Assembly: GCA_963969395.1 (NCBI GenBank)
Contig: OZ017796.1
Span: forward strand, 46,676,243 to 46,740,242
Direction of reading: 5' to 3'
Length of the DNA: 64,000 bases
Origin: Pseudoscleropodium purum
Lineage: Eukaryota; Streptophyta; Bryopsida; Hypnales; Brachytheciaceae
Position numbers and translations under genes: made by a program. Shown here in pieces: positions 12,101-24,415 of this stretch (positions are counted from its first letter, which is position 1; each line of letters opens with the position of its first letter). The notes under the pieces are model-generated. The model searched no databases, was not told the origin of the DNA, and was given only the letters and a program-made list of their open reading frames with translations.

Positions 12101-13832
12101 CTTAGTTATCATTCAGTTACGAAAACATAAATATTCCTCTTACTTCGATTATATGTTTGTACCAAATTCAAGCCAATTGCATTGTATTCCTATGCATTCT
12201 ATGGATGCATAGTTGGATTAAACTGAGCGTTAGATAGCTTGAGTTCATTTTCCATGTTGTACCAATGAAGATGTAGTATTGGCATTGCTTGCCAATTTTG
12301 AATGGATAGTCATAAATTATTACTTTTAAAGAAAATCACACATGATTTACAAAAAGATACATGTGTCATTTTTCCATTAGTTGTAAAGTTTTAACAAAAA
12401 TTCTAAAAGGGATACACATATCATTTTTTCATTGAATTTAAAAATTTTATTTTCAAAAATTCTCAAAGAGATACATGTGTAGTCTTTTTTTAAACAAACT
12501 TCAAAATTTTCATTCAAATTCTTTTGCCACAATTGAAGCTTGTAGTTCTATTCTAAAATCTTCGTAACTTCTTGTACTTAACAACATCCTTAAATCTTGA
12601 AAATCTTAATCACAACAATTTTGATCACTTTATTTGAAACTTTATTCATTTGTTATCTTTGAGCACCTCTAAAGCTATAGAACAAACTTAGAACTGGAGA
12701 AAATGACATGTATATCCCTTTGTCTACCTTGTAAAAACAATCACCTTTTGGTTTGGCTTGGACAAGTGCTAGAATGTGTTGACTTAATCCAAGGCCCAAC
12801 TTATGGGAATTTCAAGGTGGAATGATATCTAGTACGCATTTGGATGCAAAGAAAGGACATCCAACTACTCATGTCATTCCTAACACTTTAATTCTTGTAA
12901 TTTTAGAAAACTTAGAAGCTACTTGCACCATGATTGATCGATATCGATGATTGTGGAGAAGATTAAGCTAGCAAGTACAAAGTGGTTGCTAGTTGCCAAT
13001 TGATATTGGATTATCGTTGGCTATAAGCTAATATATTAGTTGTGTGTATCCATATTTTTGATACATTAATTGTGCATTGACGCTAACTTTTACCAACCAA
13101 GTAGTATCCTACCAAGCAAGCATGAAGTAGTTGTTAATTAGCATTGATATTAGATTTCTTTGTCAATGGATTAGATATCAATCAATGTTCAATAGGTCAA
13201 CCTCTTTTCCCAGTTTTCTAGTTTAAGATTTTAGGATTTGGATTCAAGTTTAAGTTCCGTTGTCTATTGCTAGTTGATACATTATTCTCCACAACTTCCT
13301 ATAAATTTTAGAATAGCATTTGATCAATTGGTATATTTGATGTGTTTTTTGGTTTGGACTATGCATGTACACCTCCTATTGCCAATTAATTTTACAAATT
13401 ATCTGTTACTAGACAATATATAGTTTACTATCATTTGAATAGGCATAAATGGTTTTTACTTGCATTCGAATTTTGTCCATTTATTTATAGTCATGATATT
13501 GACTTTGGACTTGTATATTTCACTTTTGAAAAATATATAAGCAATTGTATTATTACATTCACAAAATGCTATGTTCACAATTCTGTTAGCAAGCTGTTAC
13601 TGCTTATATATTATGCAATTGGATTGAAATTATTGTTCACTATATCACTTTTTGAAGTGTATGTATAAATTCTATTAGAAATTTTGGAAATCAATGCTAA
13701 TGTATTGTACAATACATTATAAATTCATTATGTGAAGATGGTTGGTACAACTTATTAAATATGTTGGTGGGCCACTAATACTTTCATATAAATTCACTGC
13801 AAATGCCTTTGCAAAAGGATGTGTGCATTGTA
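9131..13832. other. Intergenic, no gene seen; poly-C run and minor repeats
   Basis: No supported gene. A run of 17 C lies at 9597-9613. Three diverged units of about 56-58 bp around 12356, 12412 and 12470 share a GATACA(T/C) start and an AAAATTCT block. A lone Stowaway-like end (CTCCCTTCATCCCATAATAC) lies near 11474 without a convincing partner. Short frames in this stretch show no family features. Confidence 0.5.
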
Positions 13833-14138
13833 CTCCCTTTGTCTCAAAATAAGACCAATGTTTCCTTTGTAAAATACACTATAAGAAAATAGGGTGCTTT
13901 AAGTGAGTTTTTGAGTATAGTTTTAGATATGAGATTATCAATAATGACCTTTAAGGAGGTTTTCACTAAAATTTTATTACAAATACACGTGTATTTAGTA
14001 AAATTTTGATACAAATCTCCTTAAAGGTCATTACTTATAATCTTATGTCTAGGACTATACTTAAAAACTCACTTAAGATACCGCTTTCTCATGTAGTGAT
14101 ATATAGGAAACACAAGTCTTATTTTGAGATAGGAGGAG
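13833..14138. mobile_element. Stowaway-like (Tc1/mariner) MITE carrying a nested CACTA MITE
   Basis: The left end CTCCCTTTGTCTCAAAATAA and the right end on the opposite strand CTCCTCCTATCTCAAAATAA match the plant Stowaway terminal type. TA occurs on both outer sides (13831-13832 and 14139-14140), the expected target duplication. Removing the inner insertion leaves an element of about 80 bp. The inner element spans 13877-14098 and split it after it had inserted. Confidence 0.8.
13877..14098. mobile_element. CACTA MITE, 222 bp, nearly a full palindrome
   Basis: It begins CACTATAAGAAAATAG and ends TAGTG, with the 3-bp duplication ATA on both sides (13874-13876 and 14099-14101). The two halves are inverted copies along almost their whole length. 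Shared blocks include AATGACCTTTAAGGAG and GTGAGTTTTTGAGTATAG-like sequence, and the centre is ATACACGTGTAT. This is a classic foldback MITE with no coding capacity. It shares the terminal type and TSD with the element at 941-1994 but not the interior. Confidence 0.88.
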
Positions 14139-14140
14139 TA

Positions 14141-17100
14141 ATTCTTTCTTTTCAAATTTTGTATTTTGATATTTTTGGCTTTTGGAAGGGTCATCAAATA
14201 AAAGGCTTCATCCATAATTTGTAAAAAAGTTCATAATTAGTTGAATTGGGTTTTCTTTGTGGAGTGCTTTCCCTACCATTAGCATGTAGATAAATAAGAT
14301 GGTGTTTTGGGATTATGTATCCCTGATCATTGAGATTGGTTAGCTTTGTTGGTTACTATCTAAATCTTCCATGTCCCCTCTTAGGTGTATTGTATTCCTA
14401 TTTTTACTTATAAAAGTACTAAGCCTTGCTTTTTTATTTCAAAAAAGAAATACAAATTCAAGTCATTAGCACATAATATGAAGATGCAAATTACATATTC
14501 TATGAAAGAAGAAAATTATCAAATAATAAAACCAATAATTTAATAAGTATAAAATGATTGTGTTTGAGGGTAAAAGTATCAAATCAATATTGTCTTATAT
14601 GAAGAATTAAACATCACATTAAAATAATTATCTCTACTTGATCAAGCATCAAATCAAAATCAACATATACAATGATTGATGCATCAAATCAAAATCACCT
14701 TTAAGCATTACAAGATTAATAAATTAAATTGAAAGTACATTAGGAAGTGCAAATTTTTTGAAAATAGGTACTTTGAAAATTTTTAGATGTGTAAAAATCA
14801 TGAAAATTTTAAGTAGGAGAACTAGAAAAGTCTAAAATCACTACAACAGGTACTTTGACATTTTAATTTTTTTCAAATAGGAAAAATAATTTTTTTAAAA
14901 TAGAAAAATTTGACATTTTGAAAGAATTGATGGTGATGATATTTCACCAAAAGAATGATCTTGAAACCTTCTTTAATACTTAAAAATGCATGTCCAAGGG
15001 AGTGTTGTTTGCACAAAGGATGGACGACATAAAATAATGTATTTTAAAATGACCCTTGGTAGGCTCATGATCCCCTACTATAGGAGTAGACCACAAAAAT
15101 TTAGCTTTATGTAGATCATTAATTTGGGGGCATATAGTACTAAAACTCCAAACCTCAAAGTGTGATAAAATGAATAAAATTGGCTTTTCAATATAAATAA
15201 ATAAATTATATATATATATATATTATTTTTTATTTTTTATTTTTATTAATTTTTTATAATACTATATATTTTTATTTTTGAAAAATAAAAGATATGAGTA
15301 CCATCAAGTTAAACATCTCAAATAGAAATTTCAAATTCATTGGGTTTATTCTTCAAGAGTTATAGTTGATGATAAGAAAATCACTCTCATTTTGATAGAA
15401 AATTAGACGGTGAGTTGTCCAAAACTCTAGTTTATTTCAATACTTCAACCTTTTTTGAGGTTGGTGGCAACCAAAGTAGCTATAACCTTGCCAAATTTAA
15501 ACTAAAGTCTCTAGGACTTGTCACCCAATAAGGCTTGCTATGGGCCTTTTTGTTCCCAAATGTTTGCATGGAAAAAGTACTACATGCCTTTTGCCCTAAG
15601 CCCCTCCCCACTTGAAACCTTGGAGACAGTTGCATCTGCACTTTGGTACTTTTCAAGAAATTGATTAGTGTTTGTAGTGTGGTATATATACTCTCTACTT
15701 CAAGGCATTTCACAATACTCTAGGTCAACAATCCAAATAAAAGAATGTTTATTGCTTTTACATGATTGTTTGTATAATAACATTGCATTCTTGATGCAAT
15801 CTTCTTTATTTGTACCAAATTTGTTAGGGTCACCAACTATAGCATAAACTCCTTCAATCTTCTCCATAGTACAATCTAGGCCCCCTATTGGAGGAGGATA
15901 ATGACCTATTTGAAAATTATCCTATTAGTATAATAAGTTCGTTCAAGGGAGACAATCAAGTAGGATATCAATGCTAATAGGTTGAATTTCTAAAATCCAA
16001 ATATCTCAACTTAAGTTCAACAATCCAACTTGGAATTCCATAGCCAAAAACAATACTACAATGATACTACAAATCCAACTTGGATTTTTTAAATTTAAAA
16101 CTAATAAATTTAAAATACATATACAAATCAAACATCTAACTTGGCTACATTAATTTTCCTAATATTACCCAATTTGGAACATGCTTTCACTAGCAATCAA
16201 AACCAATACAAGGACAATTGCCTCTCTAAATTCCACTGACTTCAACTACCAATTAGGACCAAACATTCGACATGACTAACCATGTTTTCCAATAGGTATA
16301 CTCAATTCATTCAAGCACATAGCAACACACATAACAAATATCCCTAATTAGGCTTGTATGCTTATAAGACACAACTAGAATATACATTCAAAACACAAAG
16401 ATCCAATGCAAGACAACAACTTAATTATTTCCAATTTGGAACTTATATAAGCGTACACACACTACACACAATCAGATACACGACAAATCTCTAAAATAGG
16501 CAATCATTCAATTTATTATAATCCGCATGACATTACAAATTCAACACTTTATACAATCCAGTTTGAATTTTACAATACTTCATTACTCACTTCCATTGAT
16601 CAAACAACTAATCATCCAAATAGCACTATCCGCCCATTGTATTCTATTTGCACTACAATGACAACACAACAAATACAACCAACTCTGGTTGGACGCACTC
16701 TTGCTCTCTTGCAATGGGTGAACTCCAAATTGAAAATCTAGACCAAATAGGCCATAGGAGGGACACTTGCCAACCACCACCAAATTAGATCCGTGAAAGA
16801 AATTTGAATTGACAACTCACCATTTGCTATCACTACTTGGTAATTAATCCAATTCAGTTGATTCAACCACTAACTCAAATAAAGTGTAAATAGACCTTAT
16901 TAGCTCTGTAGTTGATCAACTACAAATCAAATAGATAACATTTGCAAAAATTTATAAAATCAACCAAAATTGGACTTCACAACTCTATCTACACCCTCCA
17001 TTTTGTCTCTAAGCTTTGTTTAAATGATAATATAACATCTTTTGGGCACAAATTGTAACAAGACTTTATAATTCTTTTCCAAAACATGTCATGGTGTTGT

Positions 17101-17713
17101 TCAATACCCCTATGTAAAACATCCAACTATGTTGGGTTAAAACATACAAGCTCATTGTCCTAAAAATTTGAACCTTTCATCTACCTCAATGAATTTGAGG
17201 GCCACAGAATCTTCCATTGACTTCAAAGTAGAAAAAAAAGTGCAACAAAATACTTCAAAACCTCAAATGTGAAAGCAAGAAGACCTTAGGCATTCAAATT
17301 TGCAAGTCTAGTACAAAACAAAAGAAATTGCAAGCATTTTGAGACATAACATTAAACTTGATTATATTTAACAACTATAATCAATGGTTGTTTGCCATGT
17401 TGTAGTATAGTAGTGGCTACAATAGGATTGCTATTTTGTGAGCTTGTGAGTCTATGAGCATACAATTTCTAAGAGATTCCATCTAAAATTTTTGGTCAAA
17501 AGAAATTATTTTCAATAAAATTTTGGACCTATTACTATGGACCTATTATTGTGGTCTCTTCAACAACTTAACATGTGATAAGAAAAACTCTCCTCTTGTT
17601 GTTTGGAACCTTTTGGTGTTGAGAAGAGGATCAAGCACTTGTTCTCTTGATGTGTTACTTATTGAACTTCACTAGATTTTATGAAGAACAAATATTGGTG
17701 ATTGATATTTTTA
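14141..17713. other. AT-rich intergenic, no gene seen
   Basis: An AT microsatellite and A/T tract lies around 15206-15290. Short frames at 15480-15713 and 16583-16783 (both minus) have no domain signature or convincing splice sites. Nothing else is supported. Confidence 0.5.
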
Positions 17714-18031
17714 TAATCACTCCCCTCTTATTACTTAGTACCCCTTGGCACCGAGAGCCCCCTAGCCGTGGCCAATTTTTTTTTTTTTAATTTTTTTTTA
17801 ATTTGGTGGTCAAGGCTAGGGGGCTCCCCTTGGGGCTGAGGGGAGCAGGATTGACAGGATGGTCAGATGTCCAGGATGTCCGGACGCGGACGCTGTGTCT
17901 GCTGACATTCGTAGTCCCGGCGGACGCAGCGTCCATTGTGTTCGTTGGTGTCCGTGAGGACGAACGTCCGGGTTACAGACGCTATTTTGGGGCGGACGTA
18001 CTGATTTGTCAACCCTGGAGGGGAGTGATTA
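17714..18031. mobile_element. Foldback MITE (Stowaway-like) split by a hAT MITE
   Basis: The outer arms start TAATCACTCCCCTC (17714-17727) and end GAGGGGAGTGATTA (18018-18031). A second inverted block, AGCCCCCTAGCC and its complement, flanks a poly-T/poly-A loop near 17775-17805. If the ends are taken as ATCACTCC, TA lies on both sides, as in Tc1/mariner-type MITEs. The right arm is interrupted at 17846-18017 by another element with its own target duplication. Confidence 0.65.
17846..18017. mobile_element. hAT-type MITE, 172 bp, nested
   Basis: The left end CAGGATTGACA and the complement of the right end CAGGGTTGACA are inverted. Exact 8-bp direct repeats GAGGGGAG flank the element (17838-17845 and 18018-18025), as for hAT. 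The interior is GC-rich with many GTCCG/CGGACG words, like the element at 6680-6956. The two may belong to related families. The open frames across it are incidental. Confidence 0.85.
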
Positions 18032-18158
18032 GATGGCAAGTGCTTGCTCTTTCTCTCGGCATTGAGATGAAAAATTGTATTGCAAGTCCTTGATCTTTTT
18101 CTTGGTGCCAAGAGATAATTACAAAAAACAAGATGGAACTAAAGGACTTGGAGATTAA

Positions 18159-19073
18159 CCCCTAAAGTTCCTAGACTATGTTTTCACTAAAAACACTCCA
18201 AATCTGCCATTTTTAGGAAAAGTACCAAAAAAAAATTAAAATTTATTTGGACACATCCAACTATAGGATCTTGTATTATGATAATTCGAAAAGATGTGGA
18301 AAAAATTTCAGAAATTTCTACCATGTAAATTGCAAGATACTAGCATTTCAATTTATAAAAACCTTTTTTGGCCCTGCGAAAATCCGAGCAGCTGTACTTC
18401 ACAAGGTCACATTTGGATGAAAAAATGTCCAAAATGGTTGCAAATTCTTTGTATTCATTCTTTAAGGCAAGTTGGCTACATTCTTGAAAAATTTCAAATC
18501 ATTTGAAATTATACAACATATAAGAAAAAATAGTAAGGAGAAAGAAGTAGAGAATGAATCAAAATACAAAATTGTTAATAATTTAGTTATAGAATTGAAA
18601 AATGTCAATTCCAATGGTTTTAATGTTTTAATAAAAAATATTCACACCATATTTTTTATTTTTTTCCAAAAATATTGAAAATTGAGTTCAATAAAGAACT
18701 TCAAAGCTTATTTTGGAGTACAGAATCCATAACCACCCGCAAACTAAAATATCTCATAACTTTTGACTCATTGATCAAAATGGAATGATTCAAATCTTTC
18801 TATGTATATATAATTCTAACAAACTAATTTCAAATTTTGAAAAAAGTGATTTTTTCAGATCTGTCCAAACTGCCCAAGTTGAGAAACAAACTACATATTA
18901 GACCATAACTTTTAATTCATATTTCTAAATGTCCTGAAATTTTGTATACATGAAAGATATTCCTCTTCCACACCTTCTCTTAAAATTTGGGCCAAAAATA
19001 TAGAAATCTCCACTCACATGCACCTACCCCCAAAAGTTATATTGCCAAAAAACGCACCTTGGTCCTTTAGGGG
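18159..19073 (+). mobile_element. piggyBac-like non-autonomous element, copy A (915 bp)
   Basis: TTAA lies on both sides (18155-18158 and 19074-19077). The left end CCCCTAAAGTTCC and the complement of the right end CCCCTAAAGGACC are inverted repeats. TTAA duplication with CCC-type termini is the piggyBac signature. Two relatives of nearly the same length lie at 42328-43238 and, inverted, 57002-57902, collinear along their length. No transposase frame; the longest frame is about 70 codons. Confidence 0.75.
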
Positions 19074-19077
19074 TTAA

Positions 19078-20132
19078 GATTGAAGGATTAGATCTTTGAG
19101 TAGTCCCACAAGAGGATAATGATCAATTAATCAATATTTTGGTCTAACTAAACTCATTCCTCACAAAAATAATATCTATCAACTAATTATTTCCTTCCAA
19201 AATCTTAATAAGTACAATTACCAGCACATCAAGATAGTAAGTGTAGGAAGCCTATCAGCCTCAAAAGGCCCCATGATGCCAAAAGACAATGATCAACCAA
19301 AAGAAAATTTAGTTTGACAAAGATCATTAGATATAAAAATAATCCTTATTAACAAAAAATTTAAAAAAATTTAAACAAGTCCAACAACAACACATCAAAA
19401 AAAATTATTGGTACCCTTTTATTAATAGCCTTAAAAGGACCCATGCTGCTATAGGATTATGATCAACCAATATTCTATACAAACTTATTTCCAATTTTAT
19501 TCATCTTTCACATCAATTGACTTTTTCATCTTCATAATGTATATTTTTAATATTCTTAACAATATTAAAAATTAGAATTTTCATCAAAATTCTATATAAA
19601 CATGTTAGTACATTGACCATAATAGGTCTATGATGATAGAAGTTAAATTGTACTAACACAATAAAATAATAAATTATTTGTATTCTCAATTGTTGAGCCT
19701 ACTCTAGGATAGCTTCTTAGAATGAGATATAAATTCAAAATATGTGATAACATCAATTTACCAAGCTTTTAAATCTAAAATACATGGTCATAGGTCCCTT
19801 GGTAATAGGTCATATTTTTCTAATTATGATCAATTTTGTTGGAAAAACAATAATCTTTTCGCTTTTCAACTTAAAATTTTTTAGAAATTATATCATGTTT
19901 AAAATTCTAGGCTTTAGGCTCACACAATTCCTACTTACACTTATAGGCTTATGCTTGCACGCTCACAATCTAGCACCGTTGCTTGCCAATTTGGCATTGC
20001 CGTCATGGTTAGGGGTAGTGCAAACCTCCATGTGGCCACATAACCACACAAATCAAGGTTGGGAGCCATGCCATTGGGTACAGTGAAGGTATTCTTATAA
20101 GTGTAGGGCAATGCTTGTGAAGAGGGCATTAT
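19078..20132. other. AT-rich intergenic, no gene seen
   Basis: Overlapping 100-118-codon frames on both strands around 19784-20297 have no shared domain features and no splice partners. Nothing else is supported. Confidence 0.45.
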
Positions 20133-20523
20133 GGGTAGTTGCAAGAAACACCTACCGTTTTTGAGCCAAAACGACTTCAATATTGGAGTACTATGACTTT
20201 TGGAATAATTTTTTTTTAATAAAATAAAATATGGATAATTTGTGAAGCATTTGCAATAGTATATGTATGAAAATTTACGCTTAGAAAAATTTATCAACCC
20301 TAAATCCTAAACCCCCCAAAATGGCCAAGGTAGACATTCAATAAAATAATAAACAAATTCTGAATTTAAAAAAAATATATTATAGAATCTCTAAAACCAA
20401 TACATGTACCTTTCCTTTAAACTTCATAGAAAATAATCATACAAAGCAAAAGTTATCAACCAAAAACCACTTGTCTAAGATCAAGGGGACAAGAAATAGG
20501 ACATGTGTTTCTTGCAACGACCC
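20133..20523. mobile_element. TIR-bearing non-autonomous element, family 2, copy 2
   Basis: The ends GGGTAGTTGCAAGAAAC and (complement) GGGTCGTTGCAAGAAAC are inverted, with 4-bp TTAT on both sides (20129-20132 and 20524-20527). It is an internally deleted relative of 2189-2919, sharing GACTTTTGGAATAATTTTTT, an AAAATATGG(A/G)TAATTTGT block and both termini. Confidence 0.7.
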
Positions 20524-23500
20524 TTATTGAAAACAAGGATTTTGAATGAAGAAGGTGAAGCTAGATGAACAAGGTCCTTATTTTCCATAATATCTAAAGA
20601 ATAAGGGTATTGCCCTACGTAAATGACTGTTAAGAAATGAAAATTATGGATGAGGGATGATGGAAAAGGTGTAATGATTGACCATGGAGAGAACTTCATT
20701 ATTGGATGATTATGCTTTATAACACATTTGAAAAATAAATAAAGCATTTTCTAGTAGCTAGTGTTTAACTATGCCCGTAGAAGAAGGAGTTTGGAGTAGA
20801 AAAATGTGTGAATGAGGAAGGTGGAGCCCAACAAGGAGATACAATTTTCTATGCAATTTTCTCTTCCACTGGTATTACCTTATATGTAATCAACTTGCCA
20901 AAGTGAATGTGGGAAATAAAAGTGTTGATAAAGATTTCTTGGATGAAGAGAAACTTTTTGAGATGAAGAATCTGTAATGGCCAATTATGCAAGTGGACCT
21001 CTGCAATGCATTGGTTACACAAAAGAACCTATATAGCAAATGAATAGGGAATTTTCTGGTGGAGGGTTTACTTATATATATTTTGGCATGAACGTGATGC
21101 ATGCATACATACATACATATGCGCTTTCTCCTCGGTCTATGAACACATTGAACATAGTGTTGAAGACCAGTTATTGGTGTTGTTGTTCTAAATAATTTTT
21201 TTTTAATAATTTTTTTGAAGTGCCAAAGTGGTGATATAAAATGTTATAATGATGCCCCAAATTTCAACATTCATCCACATATTGGGTTGAAAAGATCACA
21301 TAAACACATATCACATATCTCCAATTCTATTTTCATTCACAATCTGTTGATTTCATCCACAATTTTTTTTAAAACTTCATGATTTCCACCAGTTGTTAGC
21401 CAAATTAATCTAGCACTAATCATATTTTGCCCAATATATTACGTTTACTGCGTTTTGGGGGGCGAGTGCTTCCCTGCTAAGTTACAGCCATCCAGTACCA
21501 ACACCTGCTCTGCATCCCGTTGTACCAATGTATGAAAGATCCACTTATTCGTGTTTCCATTTCAATAGTTGTTTAACTTTGAAGCGCTCTGACGTCCATA
21601 CTCTAGATGATGAACAGAGTGCTTCAGGTCGTTTAGTCAAGCAAACTTTTCATTCATCCAATCTAGTACTTGAATCTTGAAGAGAAAACCCTCCTTAATG
21701 ACCAATTTCTTGGAATTCCAGTAAATGATATTTCTGTAAAAAAATATAAGACAAAATGTGCAAAAGATCGAAAAAGGATTGAGGCATTAAGGGGTTAATA
21801 AACCAAATGGTTAACCATTTGTTGGAGCAGAGCAGACACTTCCAGATCATACATTCTAAAGATTCTGGAGATATTGAAAATGTGTGGCATTGTGAACTGA
21901 CTTGATCATTTTATAATTGCAATGGCCTTGATTTCATAGGTATGAAATTTTGTAATGGCATCATTTAGTTTGGTTATCAAATTGCCAGCACCAAGAATGG
22001 AAGAAGACTTGTTTGTTCACAGCACCCTAGGTTTTTTTTTTGGTTTTCAGACAAATGGTTATGTGGCCTTTCTTTCAATAAGGTTTTAAGTTCATGGCTC
22101 CTTCATTCTTGGGGTTTGAATTGAAGGAGGTCAATTTTGAATATACAATTTTGAGTATGTAATTTTTGTATGCAATTTTTGTATGTGTTGGCTCTACACG
22201 ATGGATAAAATGAGGTTTTGAAAACATTGTGACAACAGTGTGTAGGGCCATCATTATAGTTTGGCATGTTTTAACACATTTACCCTTTTTTTTTCTATAG
22301 GCTTGAAGCTGCCCATTTTTTTTAAGAAATTGGGCATTTAATTGCCTAAAAAAAACCCTGCTACCCCCTCTCAGTGAGTGGTTTCTCGTCCAAATGGTTG
22401 CTGTGTGTTTAAACTAAATGGTCAAATGACTTGTTTGTAATGCAAATCTAGTACGGCAATGGAGATTGAAATTCATATTAATCAAAGAATTGGCAAAATT
22501 GCTTCAAACTAATTGGTGATGTGTCAAAGTGCACAATAATTATAATCTGAAAGAGATATACGCTTCAAGTGATGAATTCTATCTTTGTATTTTTCCGAGC
22601 TTATGACAATGCAAATTTTTGTAGTCTTTTATTATGATTTACCAGTAGAGGTGTAAGGTAGGTACACCCAAATGTGCCACTGACTTTAAACTGCCATCTA
22701 TACTTTGTGTACATCTTCAAAGTCAATTCTGTACCTATGTGGGAGAAATGCTTTTAACTTAGAACTCAACTTTGTTCCTTAATAATTTTTGCATACAATA
22801 TCCAAATGCCAAGTTCTCTAGTGTGTTGGAACCTCCTTTCACTTGCCAACAAAAACATATGAAAATCTGACCAGTTTAATAATAGTAAATAGGCTCATTA
22901 GCAAAAAGTGTCAGTTTTGGAAGTACCTACCTTTTACATAGATGATTCTTAAAAGCTTGACACTATTGAAGGCAAAGTCTATGAGTACACAATCAAAAGT
23001 CAACATCCTTCACAATGTGAAACTTTTTATTTTTATTTTTCAAAGATGAGGTCTTTAAATGTTCAATTTCATTGACGATGGTTTAAAATTATTGGGATTA
23101 CAAGAAGATAGTGAAGAAAATTCATAGTTGGTACAAACAAATTGAAATAATTTGAAATTTTTTCTACTAATGATTTGTGGTGAAGAATATTACAGCATAA
23201 ATAAAATTTCAATGTCATTCTATAAATAAGAAATCAATAGACTATGGTAATAGGCCTAGAGCTCAAATTGCAATAGGATGTTCAAATCTAGGCATTTTTG
23301 AAAAAATTGTGTTAAAGGGGAAACAAAACTGGATTAACTTAATTTTTTAATAGAGGTCAAATTGAAACCAACAAAATCATTTTTATGGGTAAAATTCAGC
23401 TTTGTAGCAAAGAGTAAAAAATTTACCTAAATACATTAGTAAAAGCATATTTTGTAATCTACTTACCAAGCATCTTTTCAAAGAACAATTACAAATACCT

Positions 23501-23639
23501 CAATTGCAAGCACACTCAAGGAAGTCTCATAAAATCAATTACATGAAAGATTAAAATTCTTCATCCTCTAATGTTCAATTGAAATCATTCATAAGTAACT
23601 TGTTGGCTCCTATAACCTTATATGGATAAAATGGGACGA
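20524..23639. other. AT-rich intergenic, no gene seen
   Basis: No supported gene. A short CATA microsatellite lies at about 21100-21120. A slightly GC-richer patch near 21450-21640 has no frame or RNA fold I can name. Confidence 0.45.
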
Positions 23640-23830
23640 ACCCTACAATGCTAGGTTAGTCACTATGGAAATCATCCTTCTTGGTATTGTGCAAATCATT
23701 TGCTTTAAAAAAACCCAAGAGCACTCATTGTGGTCAAACTACTATGCAAGACTCCCCTTTTTGCACAAAATTCAAGGATGAACATTTGCACTTACATAGA
23801 AGGATTCTTTGTCACCCATTGGACACTTTT
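23640..23830 (+). repeat. Dispersed repeat family 3, copy 2
   Basis: Shares TAGTCACTATGGAAATCATC, AAGAGCACTCATTG, GGTCAAACTACTAT and the terminal GAAGGATTCTTTGTCA block with the other copies (6230, 52085 inverted, 56330, 56650). This copy best preserves the right end. Confidence 0.6.
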
Positions 23831-24099
23831 AGGGCTACTGCAACGTTAGACGGCTAAGACGGTTAAGGTGGAAGATAAAGAAATCCTAGAAGCCAGAACA
23901 TACCCTGGCACCCGATGGGCTACTCCACAATTCGTCCCGACAGAATTCATGAGATGGATGGACTCGTGAGCGGCTACACTGGTCCTCATTCTCACGTACT
24001 TAGTTGTTATTGCTCAAAAGTAAAAAACATATTGAAGAGAATCTGGCTCTTCACATTTAGTTGTACATGTACACTTGAATGCTTTTCTTCATACTAATA

Positions 24100-24415
24100 A
24101 GTTGAGAAAGGCTTATCTGAATGGAAGGCCAGGCGTTTGAAATGCCTACAACTTGCAGTAGCTAGAGCTAAACGATTATCCAGCACAGCAGATGGGCTGA
24201 TGCTGCGGTGAGAGCCACAACTGGCCTGGCAAGGCGTTCCAATGTGCAGAAGGATACGCACAAAGAAAGAAGTCCCCAAATACATAGTAGCTTCTACGGA
24301 GTGAAACACCTATATGGAATCAAATGAGACAGTCTACTCTACTCAATATTAGAGCTACTTTACAAAAAAGATATGCAGCAACCAACCAAATGACGAAGAA
24401 CTGTGCACAATACCC
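24100..24415 (-). other. Probable 3' UTR of the XBAT35-like gene
   Basis: Non-coding sequence just downstream of the stop. The base composition resembles the gene rather than the AT-rich flank, which resumes near 24090. No clear polyadenylation signal can be chosen, so the end is approximate. Confidence 0.35.

Noticed and set aside
14839..15683. CACTACAACAGG and GTAGTG as possible CACTA ends
   Set aside because: Inner sequences do not match as inverted repeats and the flanking three bases differ.
19784..20297. Overlapping 100- and 118-codon frames on opposite strands
   Set aside because: No family features, no splice partners, and the second runs into the TIR element at 20133-20523.
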